This document shows positions 35,101-60,300 of a stretch of DNA of 64,000 bases, in pieces (positions within the stretch are counted from its first letter, which is position 1; each line of letters opens with the position of its first letter). The position numbers and the translations under genes were made by a program. Source of the stretch: Ascaris suum (taxonomy: Eukaryota > Nematoda > Chromadorea > Rhabditida > Ascarididae); contig CM024187.1 of NCBI GenBank assembly GCA_013433145.1, forward strand, positions 12,600,326-12,664,325, given 5' to 3'. The notes under the pieces were generated by a model. The model had not been told where the DNA came from. It saw nothing but the letters and a program-made list of their open reading frames with translations, and searched no databases.

Positions 35101-35259
35101 GAAGATTGTTTCACTGTTATATCCGAGTGGATTGAGTCGACTGGTGAAACTGTCGTCGTAATCGCATTCATTCTACTAGCAGTCGAATTGTTCGCGCTAG
35201 TATTCACATGCATTCTGTGCAGAGCCTTCCGTGAGAGAAGTCCATACTATTATGCTTAA
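32141..35259 (+). CDS. Tetraspanin, six exons, 238 aa
   Basis: Exons: 32141-32326, 33055-33162, 33629-33721, 34369-34416, 34582-34704, 35101-35259. All junctions are phase 0 with GT/AG ends. The protein has the full tetraspanin plan: TM1 at about residues 9-33, a small loop, TM2 at about 67-89 ending in GCCGA, TM3 at about 95-119 with a buried Glu, a large outer loop, and TM4 at about 203-226 with a second Glu. The outer loop has Cys169-Cys170-Gly171 (the CCG signature), Cys182 and Cys189, the four-cysteine minimum of the family. The short tail ends in three tyrosines before the last Ala. Tetraspanins organise membrane microdomains at the cell surface or on vesicles. The family contains many paralogues, so no symbol is given. 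ATG 32141 was chosen because the basic-polar stretch before TM1 starts there; the frame remains open upstream to 32060, but that part is unlike the family. The last acceptor, TTTTTTAAG, is unusual. Confidence 0.93.
34994..35026. repeat. Intronic hairpin, 14-bp arms
   Basis: 34994-35007 and 35013-35026 are perfect reverse complements around a 5-nt loop, inside the last tetraspanin intron. The arms share TTTATCGAA with the palindrome at 6053-6102. Confidence 0.8.
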
Positions 35260-36685
35260 CTGTGTATTAATTGCAGTTCTTTCTTCCTTTACCCATTTCC
35301 CTTCTTCTTGTGACTAGTTATTGTATCCTTCATGGGAGCATGCAATAGAGAGGAAAAGAGGGGTGTTTTCACTTCATTTCTGTATTCATTTTCACATTTT
35401 CATCCTTTGTATACGTTGCGTCTCTCTTTATTCCACGTTTTATCCTTCCAGATTACCCTGTGGAAGCTTCTATTCGACGAAATATTACCCGTCCTTGATA
35501 GTTTCCCTTGTAAGCCTGCGTCTGGATGTTGTTCATTGGAATTTTCCTTCGCTCTTTCCCCATTCCTCCCTATTGGCTGATTAAATTCAACGTATAAGAA
35601 ACCTGTGCTGTTGGCATTCGTATTACTTGATAATCGCTGAAGTTTTCGCAGGTTTTCTGTCTAAAAACATTCTCATTACTCCTTTAGGTTTCTCGAAAGT
35701 TTTCCTATATATTTGTGAAACACGTGAATTAAATTGTGCAATGTTTTTGAAAATTTCTTATTCCACATTGCGCGGAATTACGTTCTCTTTCCAACATCGG
35801 TAGGTTAGATCACACTTGATCCTGAACTAGGGGAGGTCAGCATACTAATAAGCTTGTGGAGTTCGGTAAAATTGTCTTGGTTGTTTTGATTCAGGTAGGA
35901 ATGGTCCCTCATATCTGCACCGAAGATGTAAATATCGTTGAGAATCGCACTACCCATCTAGCCGCCGTTGAGCAGTGTTTGTAAAAACCGTTTGAGTATT
36001 TATCTTCCTTTTTTTTTTCGTTCGTATATGTCATTTGGATTGTACGAGGGACGCAGAAGCGTCACTGCTTGCCTGTACAGTTTTCTGCCACATGTTCAGT
36101 TGTCGGTTTTAAAGTGCGACTTGAAGATGTTTCGTTCTGGATGTGATGTGAAACTTCTGCAAATGATGGCCTTTCGGTACAGTGAAGCATTACGACGGCG
36201 CTTACGAAAAGTGAGTTGGTCTGCCGAACCCTCTTAAATCGTTTCCTCAAGGAAGTGCCTCAAAGAAAAAACTAAGCAATGTTTTGCGAGATCAGCGTTC
36301 CCTTGTTTAGGTTCCATTGTGGGCCAGCTGCTCTAGAACACTGTCATTACCGAGAATTCGTCAGGTTTTGCTTATAATTGAGTTTTATTTATGTGGTTAT
36401 GTAGGAAATTCTTTTCAACTGTCATCGTCGTTTTTGATTATATTTTCAGTTTATTTTCTATGAAGTTGTTTCCTATGATAAAAACGACAGATTGTTTCAT
36501 CGTATTTGCTTTTGCGTTTGTACTACAAGAGCGCAGTGATGCTTGAGAGTACCGATGCTGTCGCTTCGTTGTATTTTGTACCTGTTGTAGCAGTGCTGTT
36601 GCAGAGTGCATTTATTCCAAATTTCACTCCATTTTCGCCGTATTATTCGGTTTCCACCTCAGTCGTATATTTCTTCATTTTTGGT

Positions 36686-36720
<35 letters not shown>

Positions 36721-37797
36721 ATTGTTAATACCATCAAATGTTGGCTTCATCTGAAAAGTTGTCATATTCATTGGTAATAAAGCTTTTATAGCTGCAAACT
36801 TATATGCCTGTCGACAAATTTGGTGATGCGAGAGAGTGAGGAAGGGAGGTGGAAGCGAGAGATGGGCTCAATTTGATTGGCAAGTAGACGTAGGTCGTCA
36901 AGTTGCTAATGTCCCCTGAAATCGGTTTGTGACGAATGATACGTTTTGCAAAACGGTCCTTTAAAAAGGAGCAGAAGGGCGCTTTGCTTTTCCAATGATA
37001 CTCTGATGAAATGATGCAACATGGAGCTTCAACAAGTAGTGCTTTTTGGGTTGTTGGTGGTACTGCTTGGTAAAGTTGCTACCACAGAGGTCCAGAGAAA
37101 TATAATGGAACTAATGCAGGGGTGCGGTTCGGAATTGTGAGGCGCGACAACAAAGGGGGATGTTGCTGAGAAATGGCGGTGACGGTTTTGTTTTCTGCTG
37201 TTTTGTTGTGGACTGCAAGTTAATACCTGTGGTATGCGGTGTGTACTTGAGATCTCAATCTTAAGGTTATAGCATTCTGGAATAGCCAAGTGTCTAAGTA
37301 AAAGAGTGGTCTGAAGCTATGCGAATGAAATAATCTACACCTTCTTTTAGTTCCATTGTTGAGTTTGTAGGTATTAATTAAACTTTAGGTAACAGTAGCG
37401 TGCTTAATTGACGCTTGGTCGGCACCTTGGATTAGCGGTCACTTGGGAACACCTCACTGCGTTCCCTTTTTTTGAATTTTTTTTAAATTTTGGGTCACCC
37501 TGATTTGGCCTTCTACCACATCTCTCTGAGTCTGTTGAAGGCTCCATGCGGAGTGTCTACTTTCATGCATTTATTTGCCATTTCGCTGTGTGCGCGATGA
37601 TTTATGAATCGTAGCGTCAACTTCATGATAAAGTTACCATTGTTACTACCTATTCTTGCAACACATCTGACGACTGTTTATCAACGCATTATCAACATCA
37701 ACGCATTATCATGTCAATATGAGTCTTCATGACCAACTAGTTTTTGCCGACATTTGATACTAGGATTCTATTCAATGAAGGCAAAATTGCAAGACAT

Positions 37798-37857
37798 AAA
37801 TCCTGGCCTTAGTAGTGTGCATTCCAGAAAAATCCTAGCCTCAGTAGTGTGCATTCC
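37798..37857 (+). repeat. 28-bp tandem duplication
   Basis: 37798-37825 and 37830-37857 are near-identical copies with two mismatches, period 32 bp. Both end in the shared string AGTAGTGTGCATTCC. Confidence 0.85.
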
Positions 37858-38195
37858 GTATTGACCTGAACAATATCAGCCATACTGCCTAGTGTCCCAG
37901 CTTTCACTGGAGTTTGCGGCACGCCAGCTATGGGATCATATGCTAATAATAATCCATCCGGGTCTTTTAAGCGGAACATGGAACGGTATCAAACTGTATT
38001 GCACTGTTTAGCGTTTTCGTCGGGGATCCTGTTTTGAGTGGTTTTTTGAGCACTAATTCTGGTGCGGCTCTTTTACCTTTGCGTTTTCTTAATCAGCATG
38101 GTACTCGACGCTTTTCTATTTTTCGATAATAGATTATGATGGGGCCTTTTTGAATTATATTTCATTGTAACGTTTCTTCTGCTGTTTTTCGACAG

Positions 38196-38348
38196 ATGCA
38201 TTTGGTGAAGTGACTTGCAATGGTCGCTTCATCACGCAGATTCAAAATGAATGCTCCATTCAAGACTTTGCCTATAGTATGCGGACATCATTGCGATTGT
38301 ACTATAAAAACTACCCTTTGTCTACTTTTTTACCCATTTTGTGCATTG
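38196..38348 (+). CDS. Possible internal exon, unknown protein
   Basis: After a good acceptor (TTTTTCGACAG) the + strand is open for 50 codons and reaches a GTAAGA donor, entering and leaving in phase 1. The peptide has three cysteines (the first in VTCNGR, the second in NECS, the third near the end) and a Tyr-rich middle. Symmetric 1-1 exons are common in extracellular proteins. No partner exon and no family could be identified. It lies in T-rich sequence between the tetraspanin and the SXP-like gene, so it could belong to a separate + strand transcript. A chance open frame cannot be excluded. Confidence 0.22.
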
Positions 38349-39474
38349 GTAAGAAGGTGCATTATTGCGGTTTGTGTACGTGCATATGTGCCAGATAATT
38401 CCCACTTGTGAAGCTAAGAAGGCTAAAGCGATGAAATTCTTTGATGAATTCAGCGCCTCACTATAAATTTCACATGTAATTGCTCTCCAAATGATGTTGA
38501 ATATTTGAAAGTGCAATGAAATTTTCGTTGGCAATCTTTTTTATGAGGGACTGCGATCGAGAAACTCGATTTTTTTGTTGATGATTTGGCTCAACTAGCC
38601 AGTCGTCCACAATTCTTACTGACACTGATCGTTCAAATGTTCATTCTAATATTGTTGCGGTTATTAATGCGAATAATGGATTTCCATGCCCTGCCAAGCA
38701 ATTCTGGATTATTTCCTTTTCTCTTGACAGTTCCTCTTACCGAATTTTGATCTGCCATTTCTCATAATTGACAGATTCGGAAGAACGTGACGCGTTTTCT
38801 CACTGTCGTTACTTTTAAGTGTTCGCAGTGCTAAACGTTTATGTTGAATAAGAGTGTGTGCGAAACTTTTTTCACATAAAGATATGCCTCATAGTCAAAT
38901 GTATTGCATCGAAGCAACAATGGCGACAAACCGATAAGTAATTGTTGTTACATATGGATGGAGGTGCCCAGTTTATTTGAATGGTCGTTTCGATTTCTTA
39001 TGAATAGGGAATCGACCGACTATGAAAACATATTTCGAGCTGAACTGAAGAGGTTGAGTTGTTCCACTTGTCATCCCTTATAAATGCCACATTTTGCCGT
39101 TCTTCGTTCTTTATTTGTATTTCTCATTTCACTTTTAGCAATTTTAACCATTCAATCATACACTTAAATGATACTCCTTTAACATAATTTATGAGCATTT
39201 ATCAGTTAATTTTATTTTTGATTTTTTGAAACCTATTCCACGCCAGTTCTGCACCTATTAATGCAGCACTTCTTCCAGCTCACGATCATCCAATGAGACC
39301 ATTAAAAAGCTTTTAGACTGTTAATCTTATAGCTAAAGTAGTTGCTGCTGCAATTTTCTGAGTTTGGTTCATGAGTTTTTTAACATTCTTGATCTACAAA
39401 GCAAACACCTCAAATATTAAAATGCTGTTGCCACCGAAATACTAGAAGCGCAGAATGCCTTAATGCTCTCTTTA

Positions 39475-39494
39475 TTTTAGAGGACGATTTCCAG
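39475..39494 (+). promoter_or_regulatory. Candidate spliced-leader acceptors
   Basis: Two acceptor-like sites, TTTTAG ending at 39480 and TTTCCAG ending at 39494, lie 22 and 8 nt before the ATG at 39503. Either could accept a trans-spliced leader, leaving a very short 5' UTR. Confidence 0.4.
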
Positions 39495-39502
39495 CACATA
39501 AA

Positions 39503-42500
39503 ATGGCATTTCAACGATTGCTTGCGGCACTCATGCTCGCCCCGTTCGTCGCCTCGATCGTAGATCTCGTCGATCCGCTCGACCACGTCACCTCTTGGTC
39601 AATGAAGGTGATCGCTACTGAATCCCAACTTCGAGTGTTTTTTTAAAATTTCTTATCACAGAAATAATCAACAATTTTTGTAACTCCAGCAATCCATATA
39701 CCTTCAAGTTTTCTATCAGCTGCCTATTTATTCATCCATCATCTATCTTTCGTTACCCTCTCCTTACTTATCTCCTCATCATCAGGAGAGACAGATGACA
39801 GTCTCGCGAACATTCATAAAGTCACAAAGAAGGATTTATAGAATGGAAAGGGAGAGAGATTGAATAAGGGAGAAAGACTCATGCATTCGTCACATTTTAC
39901 TGCCTAACATATGCTTTCAACATTAACTTTCTCAAAATACGGTGGCCTTACCAAGTCTTGTGATAATTATGGCTTAGCTGTTTCATATGGAAATTGCATC
40001 TTATAATGGGTATGCACTTAACGGTGCTAGTTTTGATTTATTTTATACCATTACAGGGTCTTCCATGTGGACTGCCAACATTCTTTGATAGACTACCAAC
40101 TGACGCCCAAAGAAATCTGAGGGAAATCTGGACGAATTATACAAGTGCAAGTGAATGCATGGAAGAATGTTCAGCAACAAGGTGAAAACGCAAACGATTT
40201 CTTTTCATCATTTGTAAAGTGGTGAATGATTTCGCCGTGGATTAATCTGTGTTGCTGATCGGAATGCGATACGATCTTCGCCCCCCCCCCCCTCTACCAA
40301 CTTGTTCATTTCAAAAATCGGCATAGTTTTTGGAATGCTGCATATAGTTGGCACTCTAACAGTATCCGTCAAAAAAAAAAATTCATTATCGCCCAGCGAC
40401 GTATATTTCAGATCATTTCTCCTTTGAATAGTTTTCCGATTCTCGCTTGTCTTCATCATACTGAAGAGTAACCGGCAGAGTAATAGTAATATGGTCGCCG
40501 GCATCAGTAACGAGTTGGCACCTGTTTTATAGACTTATTTGTCAGATTACTGTATTACGTCGTATAAACTCGCTTGTAAATCCGCAAGATTTTATAGGGA
40601 AGAGCAATTTGTTTGAGAGATGGGAGGAAGGCCTATTGAAAATGAAACAACACTTTTCTCAAAAAATTTTTGTAGATTCCAGTAGCATCTCATGATTACA
40701 GCTTACACACATATGAACAGTATACAGTTATTTAACAGTTTGCGTAAAGGGTAGTGCATGTATGCACCCATCACCGTACTAATATATGATTACCAAAGTA
40801 ATACCAATATGTAGAAGCGTATATGTGGAAAATCGCCCACATGGCAAGAGCTGAAATTGCACCGCCGTTCAAATATGCGACGTCCATCATTTAGAGAATT
40901 TATCAAGATGTCCCCCCGTAATCCTTATTTTCCTTCAATCACTTCCTCAGGTTCAGGTGGCACTAACGTGCCGTAAGTGAAATGTCTTAGATACCCACTA
41001 CTCAAATGCATATCATTTTACGACTTTTCTGATGGAAGGGGAAGAATTTGTTGAGGAGGGACTAGGTTATCTCTCTTCCTTAAATTTCTTGGAAGGAAGG
41101 GGTTATTCAAAGTAATATAGTAATTACTGTTGTCGAAGGATTTGTTTTGTTCCAATCTACGGTCGCTTCAACTTCTGGCTGGAACGATTTGTTTGTCAAA
41201 TGGAATGCATACTGGCATCCTCGGCTATTCGGGATGAAAGGAAAAGGAGAGGAAGAAGAGGACAGATAGTATATACTTTGAGTTCGAGGGCGGAAATCAA
41301 CTGATGAGAGCAGCATTGCCATGTTCGTTTCGTCGTTTAATTGGAAGCATCAATCACATTTGTACCATAGAATTTAAGAAGTGTAATCGAATCGCTGCGA
41401 GAGCATATTCGCGAAGAGATATTCGCCAGTAGATGTGGTCCCTCATTCCTCGGCAACGTCTCCCAGACAGTTCAAAATGAATTCCGTAAGGTTTGGTTCG
41501 ATCATCGTCTATCGCTCGCAGTGAAAGAGCCTCTTTTGAAAAAACTTGCCTATTCTCTTCTTAATCGCAATCAGGTAGATATCTTTAAAAATTTTCTTCA
41601 TTATTCATAAGTCATAAATTATGAAGCAGTAATAGAGATTTTCAAAAATTCACTATGATTAAAAAGTTTTCGTTAAATATTTAAGCACCTCATCTACTCC
41701 AGTGGAAACGCCGAGGCTTTACTTTTTCGCAATCCTTGAAGGTGGAGCTTACTCGTGAGAGAGGGCTTATATTTTTGTGGGCTTGTCTTCCTCTTTTTCC
41801 TATTTATTTATGTGCTCCTTGAAGCATCATAGATGTTCTCAATAAAGCGTTAAAATAGAGAACGCTGATTTTGCATGTTATTATACAAAATCTCGACTTT
41901 TTGGATCGGCATTAAGAATTATTGATTATTGCTTCTGCGAGGAGGTTTTCCGAATATCAAAAGACAACAAAAGAAGACAAACTCAAGAAGGGGTTTCTAC
42001 ACTTTATTTCACAGTGCTTCAACCAAGAAGTTCCATTCCATACAAGAAATAATTTAGGCAGTGTAAAACAATGACGCCGAATATAAATCCGTTATGTTTA
42101 AATCGATGTTTGCATTATGTTTAAACGCCGAGTTCGTTATGTTTAAACCAATGATTTACGCATTCAACATTCACTACAAAAGAGATTGTATTGCTAGTTT
42201 GGCGTTTCCTCCGCTTTCGCACTGTTATGCTTGATACCTCAAACATTTTCTTCATCAGTTAGGAGCTAGTTAATAATGATTTTATTAAGAAAATGGTACC
42301 GTCATCTCTTATTTTATGTATTTTGATAGGCGTCGATGGCAGCTTGAATCTGTGCGAGTAGGTTATCAGGTCTTCTCATTGTTTTTGTTGGTCTGGGGGA
42401 GGGGGGAGAGGAAGGGGGAGGGGGCGGTGAGGTGCAAATGTATATCCTACTAGTCTCTCTAGCACATTTTCCTATTTATTTATATGCTCCTTGAAGCGTC

Positions 42501-42949
42501 ATAGATGTTCTCAATGAAGCGTTAAAATGTTCGGGTGACTGAAGCGTACCTTATTATCGATGCTTCTATCCATTTTACCGCGAATCTGGATTGAGGTCGT
42601 GTTAAAACACAAATTGTTTATCGTCACTTACGTGTGGCCCTCGTTTCGTCGCCAAACTCTGTGGTTTTCTAGTTGGCATTGTTCGGCAAATGGTTGGTAC
42701 TGCTACAAATTCGAAAAGAGGAGTTCGCAAAGAGAATCAATGGACTATCCACTGGTGGTCGCGAAGCCCTCGAAAGATGGAGAGACATCAAATTCCAGGT
42801 GAGACTTTATATTGACGTTTGCGAGAGGGCTTTTTCTTATTTAAATGTAGATTCAAATCTTTCAAATAAGAGTGCTGTAGTGTCGGTTTGTCGAGTACGG
42901 ACTTATGTGATTTCGAGTTGAATTATAGGCTTCGGAGACTGTCTACTAG
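39503..42949 (+). CDS. Secreted SXP/RAL-2 (DUF148)-like protein, 190 aa
   Basis: Exons: 39503-39607, 40057-40181, 41379-41574, 42673-42798, 42929-42949. Phases match at every junction (0, 2, 0, 0). Residues 1-18 form a signal peptide with a Leu/Ala-rich core. The mature part is helical and Cys-poor, with one Cys near the start of exon 2, a C-x3-C pair at its end and one more in exon 3. The stretch from PSFLGNVSQTVQNEF through GLSTGGREALERW follows the DUF148 layout: a Phe-x-x-Val/Ile start, a central Leu/Trp-rich helix, then a Leu-Ser turn and an Ala/Leu/Arg helix. Proteins of this family are nematode-specific, secreted, often immunogenic, and in some species bind divalent cations or small hydrophobic ligands. 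The exon 3 acceptor (ATTTAAG) is atypical but gives the only in-phase join I found. The last exon is only 21 nt, encoding six residues before TAG. Coding status is firm for exons 1-4; the family call is moderate. Confidence 0.65.
41796..41856 (+). repeat. Dispersed direct repeat, copy 1
   Basis: About 61 bp in intron 3 of the SXP-like gene, repeated at 42468-42528 with three mismatches in the core 58 bp. Both copies contain GAAGC followed by TCATAGATGTTCTCAA. Confidence 0.9.
42091..42148 (+). repeat. Three spaced copies of TTATGTTTAAA
   Basis: Within the same intron, TTATGTTTAAA occurs three times at about 23-bp spacing (starting near 42092, 42115 and 42137), with diverged spacers. It lies between the two copies of the 61-bp direct repeat. 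Confidence 0.75.
42468..42528 (+). repeat. Dispersed direct repeat, copy 2
   Basis: Second copy of the 61-bp repeat, 672 bp downstream of the first. It lies just after a 30-nt pure purine tract at 42395-42424. Confidence 0.9.
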
Positions 42950-45900
42950 CAACTTATTTCGCATTTTTCTGGCCCAGTGAAAAGACGCACTCTAGCTGTT
43001 TTTGTAAGACGCTGAGAATAACACTGATCTGTTCGAGCAAATCGCCTTTGACACGTATTTTGTTTCGCCCCATACCCGATGTTAGTAAAAAGAACAATTT
43101 TAGGAGAAAGAATTTCTCGCAGGTCTTCCGAAACGGATCCGCGGTGAGCTCGAAACTCTTTACGGCCATTCTGGATGGAATGAGGTTTAAATTCCCTTAC
43201 TCTGAAGGATACAGGCGTACATTTTTTTGTTTTCACCGACTACTGACGAAAAAGCGAACATGGGCTCAATTCACTTTCCTGAAGAAACACGCTGTGAATC
43301 CCTCAGCTGTGCAAAAGACATTTTCCCCTAAATTCTTAAATTCGACCCTTTAAATAGTGTTCCATTCCATATGATAGTCGAAGAGCAATGCAGTGCTTGT
43401 GGAAAGCAGCTAGCTGGTGTCATGCTGCTGCAAGAATGTAAGGCTGTTTTTTCTTCACTTAAATGCGGTCACTGTAAAAGATTCGAAGCAGCTGTTGGTC
43501 TGCTGCAGCAAAGTTCTAAGAGCACTTTGAATGAGTGCTTGCGTCAGGTTGAAAAATTGCAAATTTTACGTACTAACGACTTGCAAATGTTTTCAATTAC
43601 TGTTTCGAATAGACTGAATTTATATAGCACGGAAAACATCTTTGAACCATTCAGAATATAAGTTGTGAAGTGAAGAAGGTTATTGGCACTATTTGTCTTG
43701 CTCAGAAGTGAAATTCCTCTCATCACAATTCTGAATCCACAGCAATTCTCAGAGCATTTTATTGGAAATAGCTGTTCTCCAGTGTGAAAGAAAAACCTAA
43801 TGTTGTCGCAGCGATCTATTTATGAGGAAAAAACCACTTGTACAAACTGGTGTCATTTGAGGCATTAGCTAGAACAGTGGCAGCGTATAATTTTACTAAA
43901 ACTGGTTCCAAAGTACGGGTCCCCTTGCAGAGTTTTAAGTTGGTCGTACAAAAAATTGATATCAAAAATGATGCATTTTCTGTAGGAGATATATCCAACT
44001 TTTCCGTCTGGCAAATTTCTTTGTTAACTTCCATATAAAGAACAAGAATAGTAAAGAAAAGTAGTAAAATAACACATTTCGTCTTTCGACATTGTTGATG
44101 GCCTTGAGGGCATACACTAAGAGCGAACATAATAAAAGGTTGCTGAAGAAAACGACGAAGACCAGTCGAGCAAACAATTCTCGGAGAATGCCAACGAAGG
44201 GAACAATAAGCCAGTCAATTGGAACACCGCTTTTTCATCCGGTCAAATAGATTTGCGTCCAACTGATGCTCTTCTTACTGACGCTTGTTTAGCGGAGCAA
44301 TTGATCAACGATGCCGAGTGTAACGCCTATTACTGGAAATTCTGTTGAGTTGATTGCGTGAAATTGTTAATACGATTTTGTGCATTTCAACCCACTTGTT
44401 GCCTCATTTTCTCACGATTTTCGTGGTTTAGCCGTTGTTTGTTTCTTAATTTATGGATTACTGTGTGTGGAATTTTCTATTGTCTTTGTGACGTGAGTAA
44501 AGGCTTAAGTAAGAATATCTCATTAGAAAACATTCCTTTGCTCACATATAGCGTGTGTTGCAAGAAACCTCGTCTCTGCTAAACGTAACATTGGCTAATG
44601 GCTGAAGTATTGTCTTCGAGAAAGCAACTGAAACCCGATCACAGCACCGTCTCACTATACACTTTTTATTAGCGCACACCGACAGTGCCGCTAAATACGT
44701 GCTGGCGACGACAGTCAGACAAGAAAAAATTTACATTCTTTTCAGACATACATTGGTTAGTCCCATTTAACGTTTCTAGAATGGACAGTTGTTGGTGAAA
44801 GCATCAAGTTTCCTCTCAGTGGAAAATGTTAGCAAGCAATTCTCAATGTCATTCAAAACTGATGTGCTACTTTCTCTGATTGCGTGTATAAATGTCGCTG
44901 AAGGCTGATTCGCTCAACAAAAACGGGTACATCTTAAGGGGTGTGCAAAGAACCAATTCTATTAAATCTTTTTATAAACGAATCGAAAACTTTAGAGGTA
45001 AACACGCAGTTAAAAGAATACGAGCGCAACAATGGGCAAAGCACCAGCGCTTCCTTGAGGCGCCTTACCGAACTGCCTTGAACGTAACAAAGGCATGATA
45101 GGTTTCTGAAATAACTAATAAATTGAAAGAAAATTCGCAGAAATATCGTAAATTTCTTACATAATAAAAGAATTTCCTATAATCGGTTTTTTTCACACAA
45201 TTAAACTCGTGGAATAATGTCGCTCAGCGGCGCTTTGCCCATACTCATTAGTTGTTATGCTTTATATAAGTTCATTTCGCTCAGCTAAAACAACAACAAC
45301 TTAGAAGAGCACACTAATAAGCTCAATGTCTATGTACAATTATTATCACACAACAAGCTCACTTGTGACTGTTTGGAGCATTTGCAACAAAGAAAACGAA
45401 GAAATAAACAAATATCGTTTCAAATACAAGATACATTTTCTAGCTGCATAATTTGCTACAGCTGACTGCATTGGTTAGTTTCATCGTCATTACCACGTTC
45501 ATAAAAATTTACATAATGCTCATGCATTTATAATATATTCGCCTATAGTATGTGTGATTTAACAAGTGAAAATTTGTATTAATCGCACTTGAATGCAAAG
45601 GCTCCGTCGTAACAATAGTGTCTTCTATACGTGATTCGCTAGTAAGTCAGCCACGTGTGAAAGAATGCGACGACGGAGATTACTTTGCCATTTTTTTGAG
45701 TTGCAATTTTCAAATTATCATCGGTTCTCGTTTTTATTCGATTTTTAAATTGAAAATTGGAAAACAGTTGAAATATTTTTAAACAGTCAAATTTAAAAGC
45801 AATTAGACTGCATGTGAACTCGACGAATCTATTGAATTTCGTTACTTTTCTTCACGAGCTTAAACCTTTAACTACTGAGTCACGACTATCGCATTCACAA

Positions 45901-46925
45901 GCAAGAATCTGCCACAGTATTTGTCTATTCAAAGAAGGCGTTGAAGGTACCTTGAGCATATCCTCGAATTCCTTTCGAACTTGACGTGACGCACCAATGA
46001 CAGAGCAAAGTAAACGAGTGAATTAAATTTGTGTTCGGTTTTAGTAAAAGAGCATCGTGTGAGATCAGAGCGGTTATGGTATCTATCGTTCGTTGTGATC
46101 ATAACTTATTGTCGGTACGTTGAAAATAAACGAGGTTTGCATGAAAACTGATTACCTCCTAGAAGCATTCGTCCCATTTTGGCCCATACGAATACTTCAG
46201 AACTAAAATATTGCCGTAATATGGAATTCAGAGTAGATTGAGAGCAATAATGCAATAGACAAGGTAACTGCCTATCATAATTTACCTTATCTATTCCTCT
46301 ATTCTATCTCCCCATTTCGTAGATATCATACACGTCCTCCTGCACAAAATTTGCATATGATGATATGCTCTCGGTAGAGATAAGCTGGCGCTATCAGTGC
46401 AGAACACTAAATGTATTATGGGCACAATACCCAGCCAGACATTTCATCATATCCCTCGCCGTTTATCATATCGCACCTTATGAGTCGCACCTATGCGAAA
46501 TAAACGATTATTGCACCTTACATTTAGTGTCTGCCAATAGCAATGCCAACTTACCGCTCAATGAGCATACTTGAGGTATCATCGATGATTGGATAAACGT
46601 TCGTCTAGAGGCAAGTGATTAAGTCGACGTACCGACAGCGTACAAGGTGAGTTAAAACAATCGCAATAGCTACAAGGTAACAACGATTAGCGCTAAACAA
46701 ATACTAACTGAAATAATTGTTGAGCCGATGAATTTCCTTGATGCGAACGTTTTTATGAAGGTGATTTTTGATTGAAGACAATGTCGTCCGAATGGAAAAA
46801 TTCATCGAAGTGATTCACATGCTACTCTATCTCCATATGGTGCTCACAGACGCTAATACAAATAATTCAGATGTCATGAATGAACAAAAATCACACTATA
46901 TCTATTTGATATAAGTAGCGCGTGA
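42950..46925. other. Unassigned ORFs between two genes
   Basis: No gene could be completed. On +, 43371-43661 encodes a peptide with two CxxC-type pairs (CSACG and CGHC) followed by a Leu/Gln-rich helix-like part. On +, 44139-44348 encodes an acidic, Asn/Ser-rich peptide ending in YYWKFC before TGA. A GT at 43548 and the AG at 44137-44138 would join them in phase 0, but that acceptor is poor (not T-rich). On -, 43816-44130 has a hydrophobic segment near its start, like a type II membrane anchor. AATAAA lies at 45117-45122. The remainder to 46925 is AT-rich without signals I can name. Confidence 0.35.

Positions 46926-60300
<13,375 letters not shown>

Larger units (their letters stand above)
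35260..39470. other. Tetraspanin 3' flank, T-rich, no confident gene
   Basis: The + strand remains T-rich, so part of this may be 3' UTR or another transcript. A T32 run lies at 36688-36719, followed by AATAAA at 36776-36781, which could serve as a distant polyadenylation signal. One exon-like segment is listed separately at 38196-38348. A short tandem repeat lies at 37798-37857. A small open segment after TTGATTCAG at about 35895, preceded by a branch-point-like ACTAATA, contains two cysteines but ends quickly. No recognisable domain was found. Confidence 0.35.

Noticed and set aside
43816..44130. Minus-strand ORF with a membrane-anchor-like start, considered as a family 92 glycosyltransferase
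   Set aside because: No conserved glycosyltransferase motif is visible and it overlaps a competing + strand candidate.
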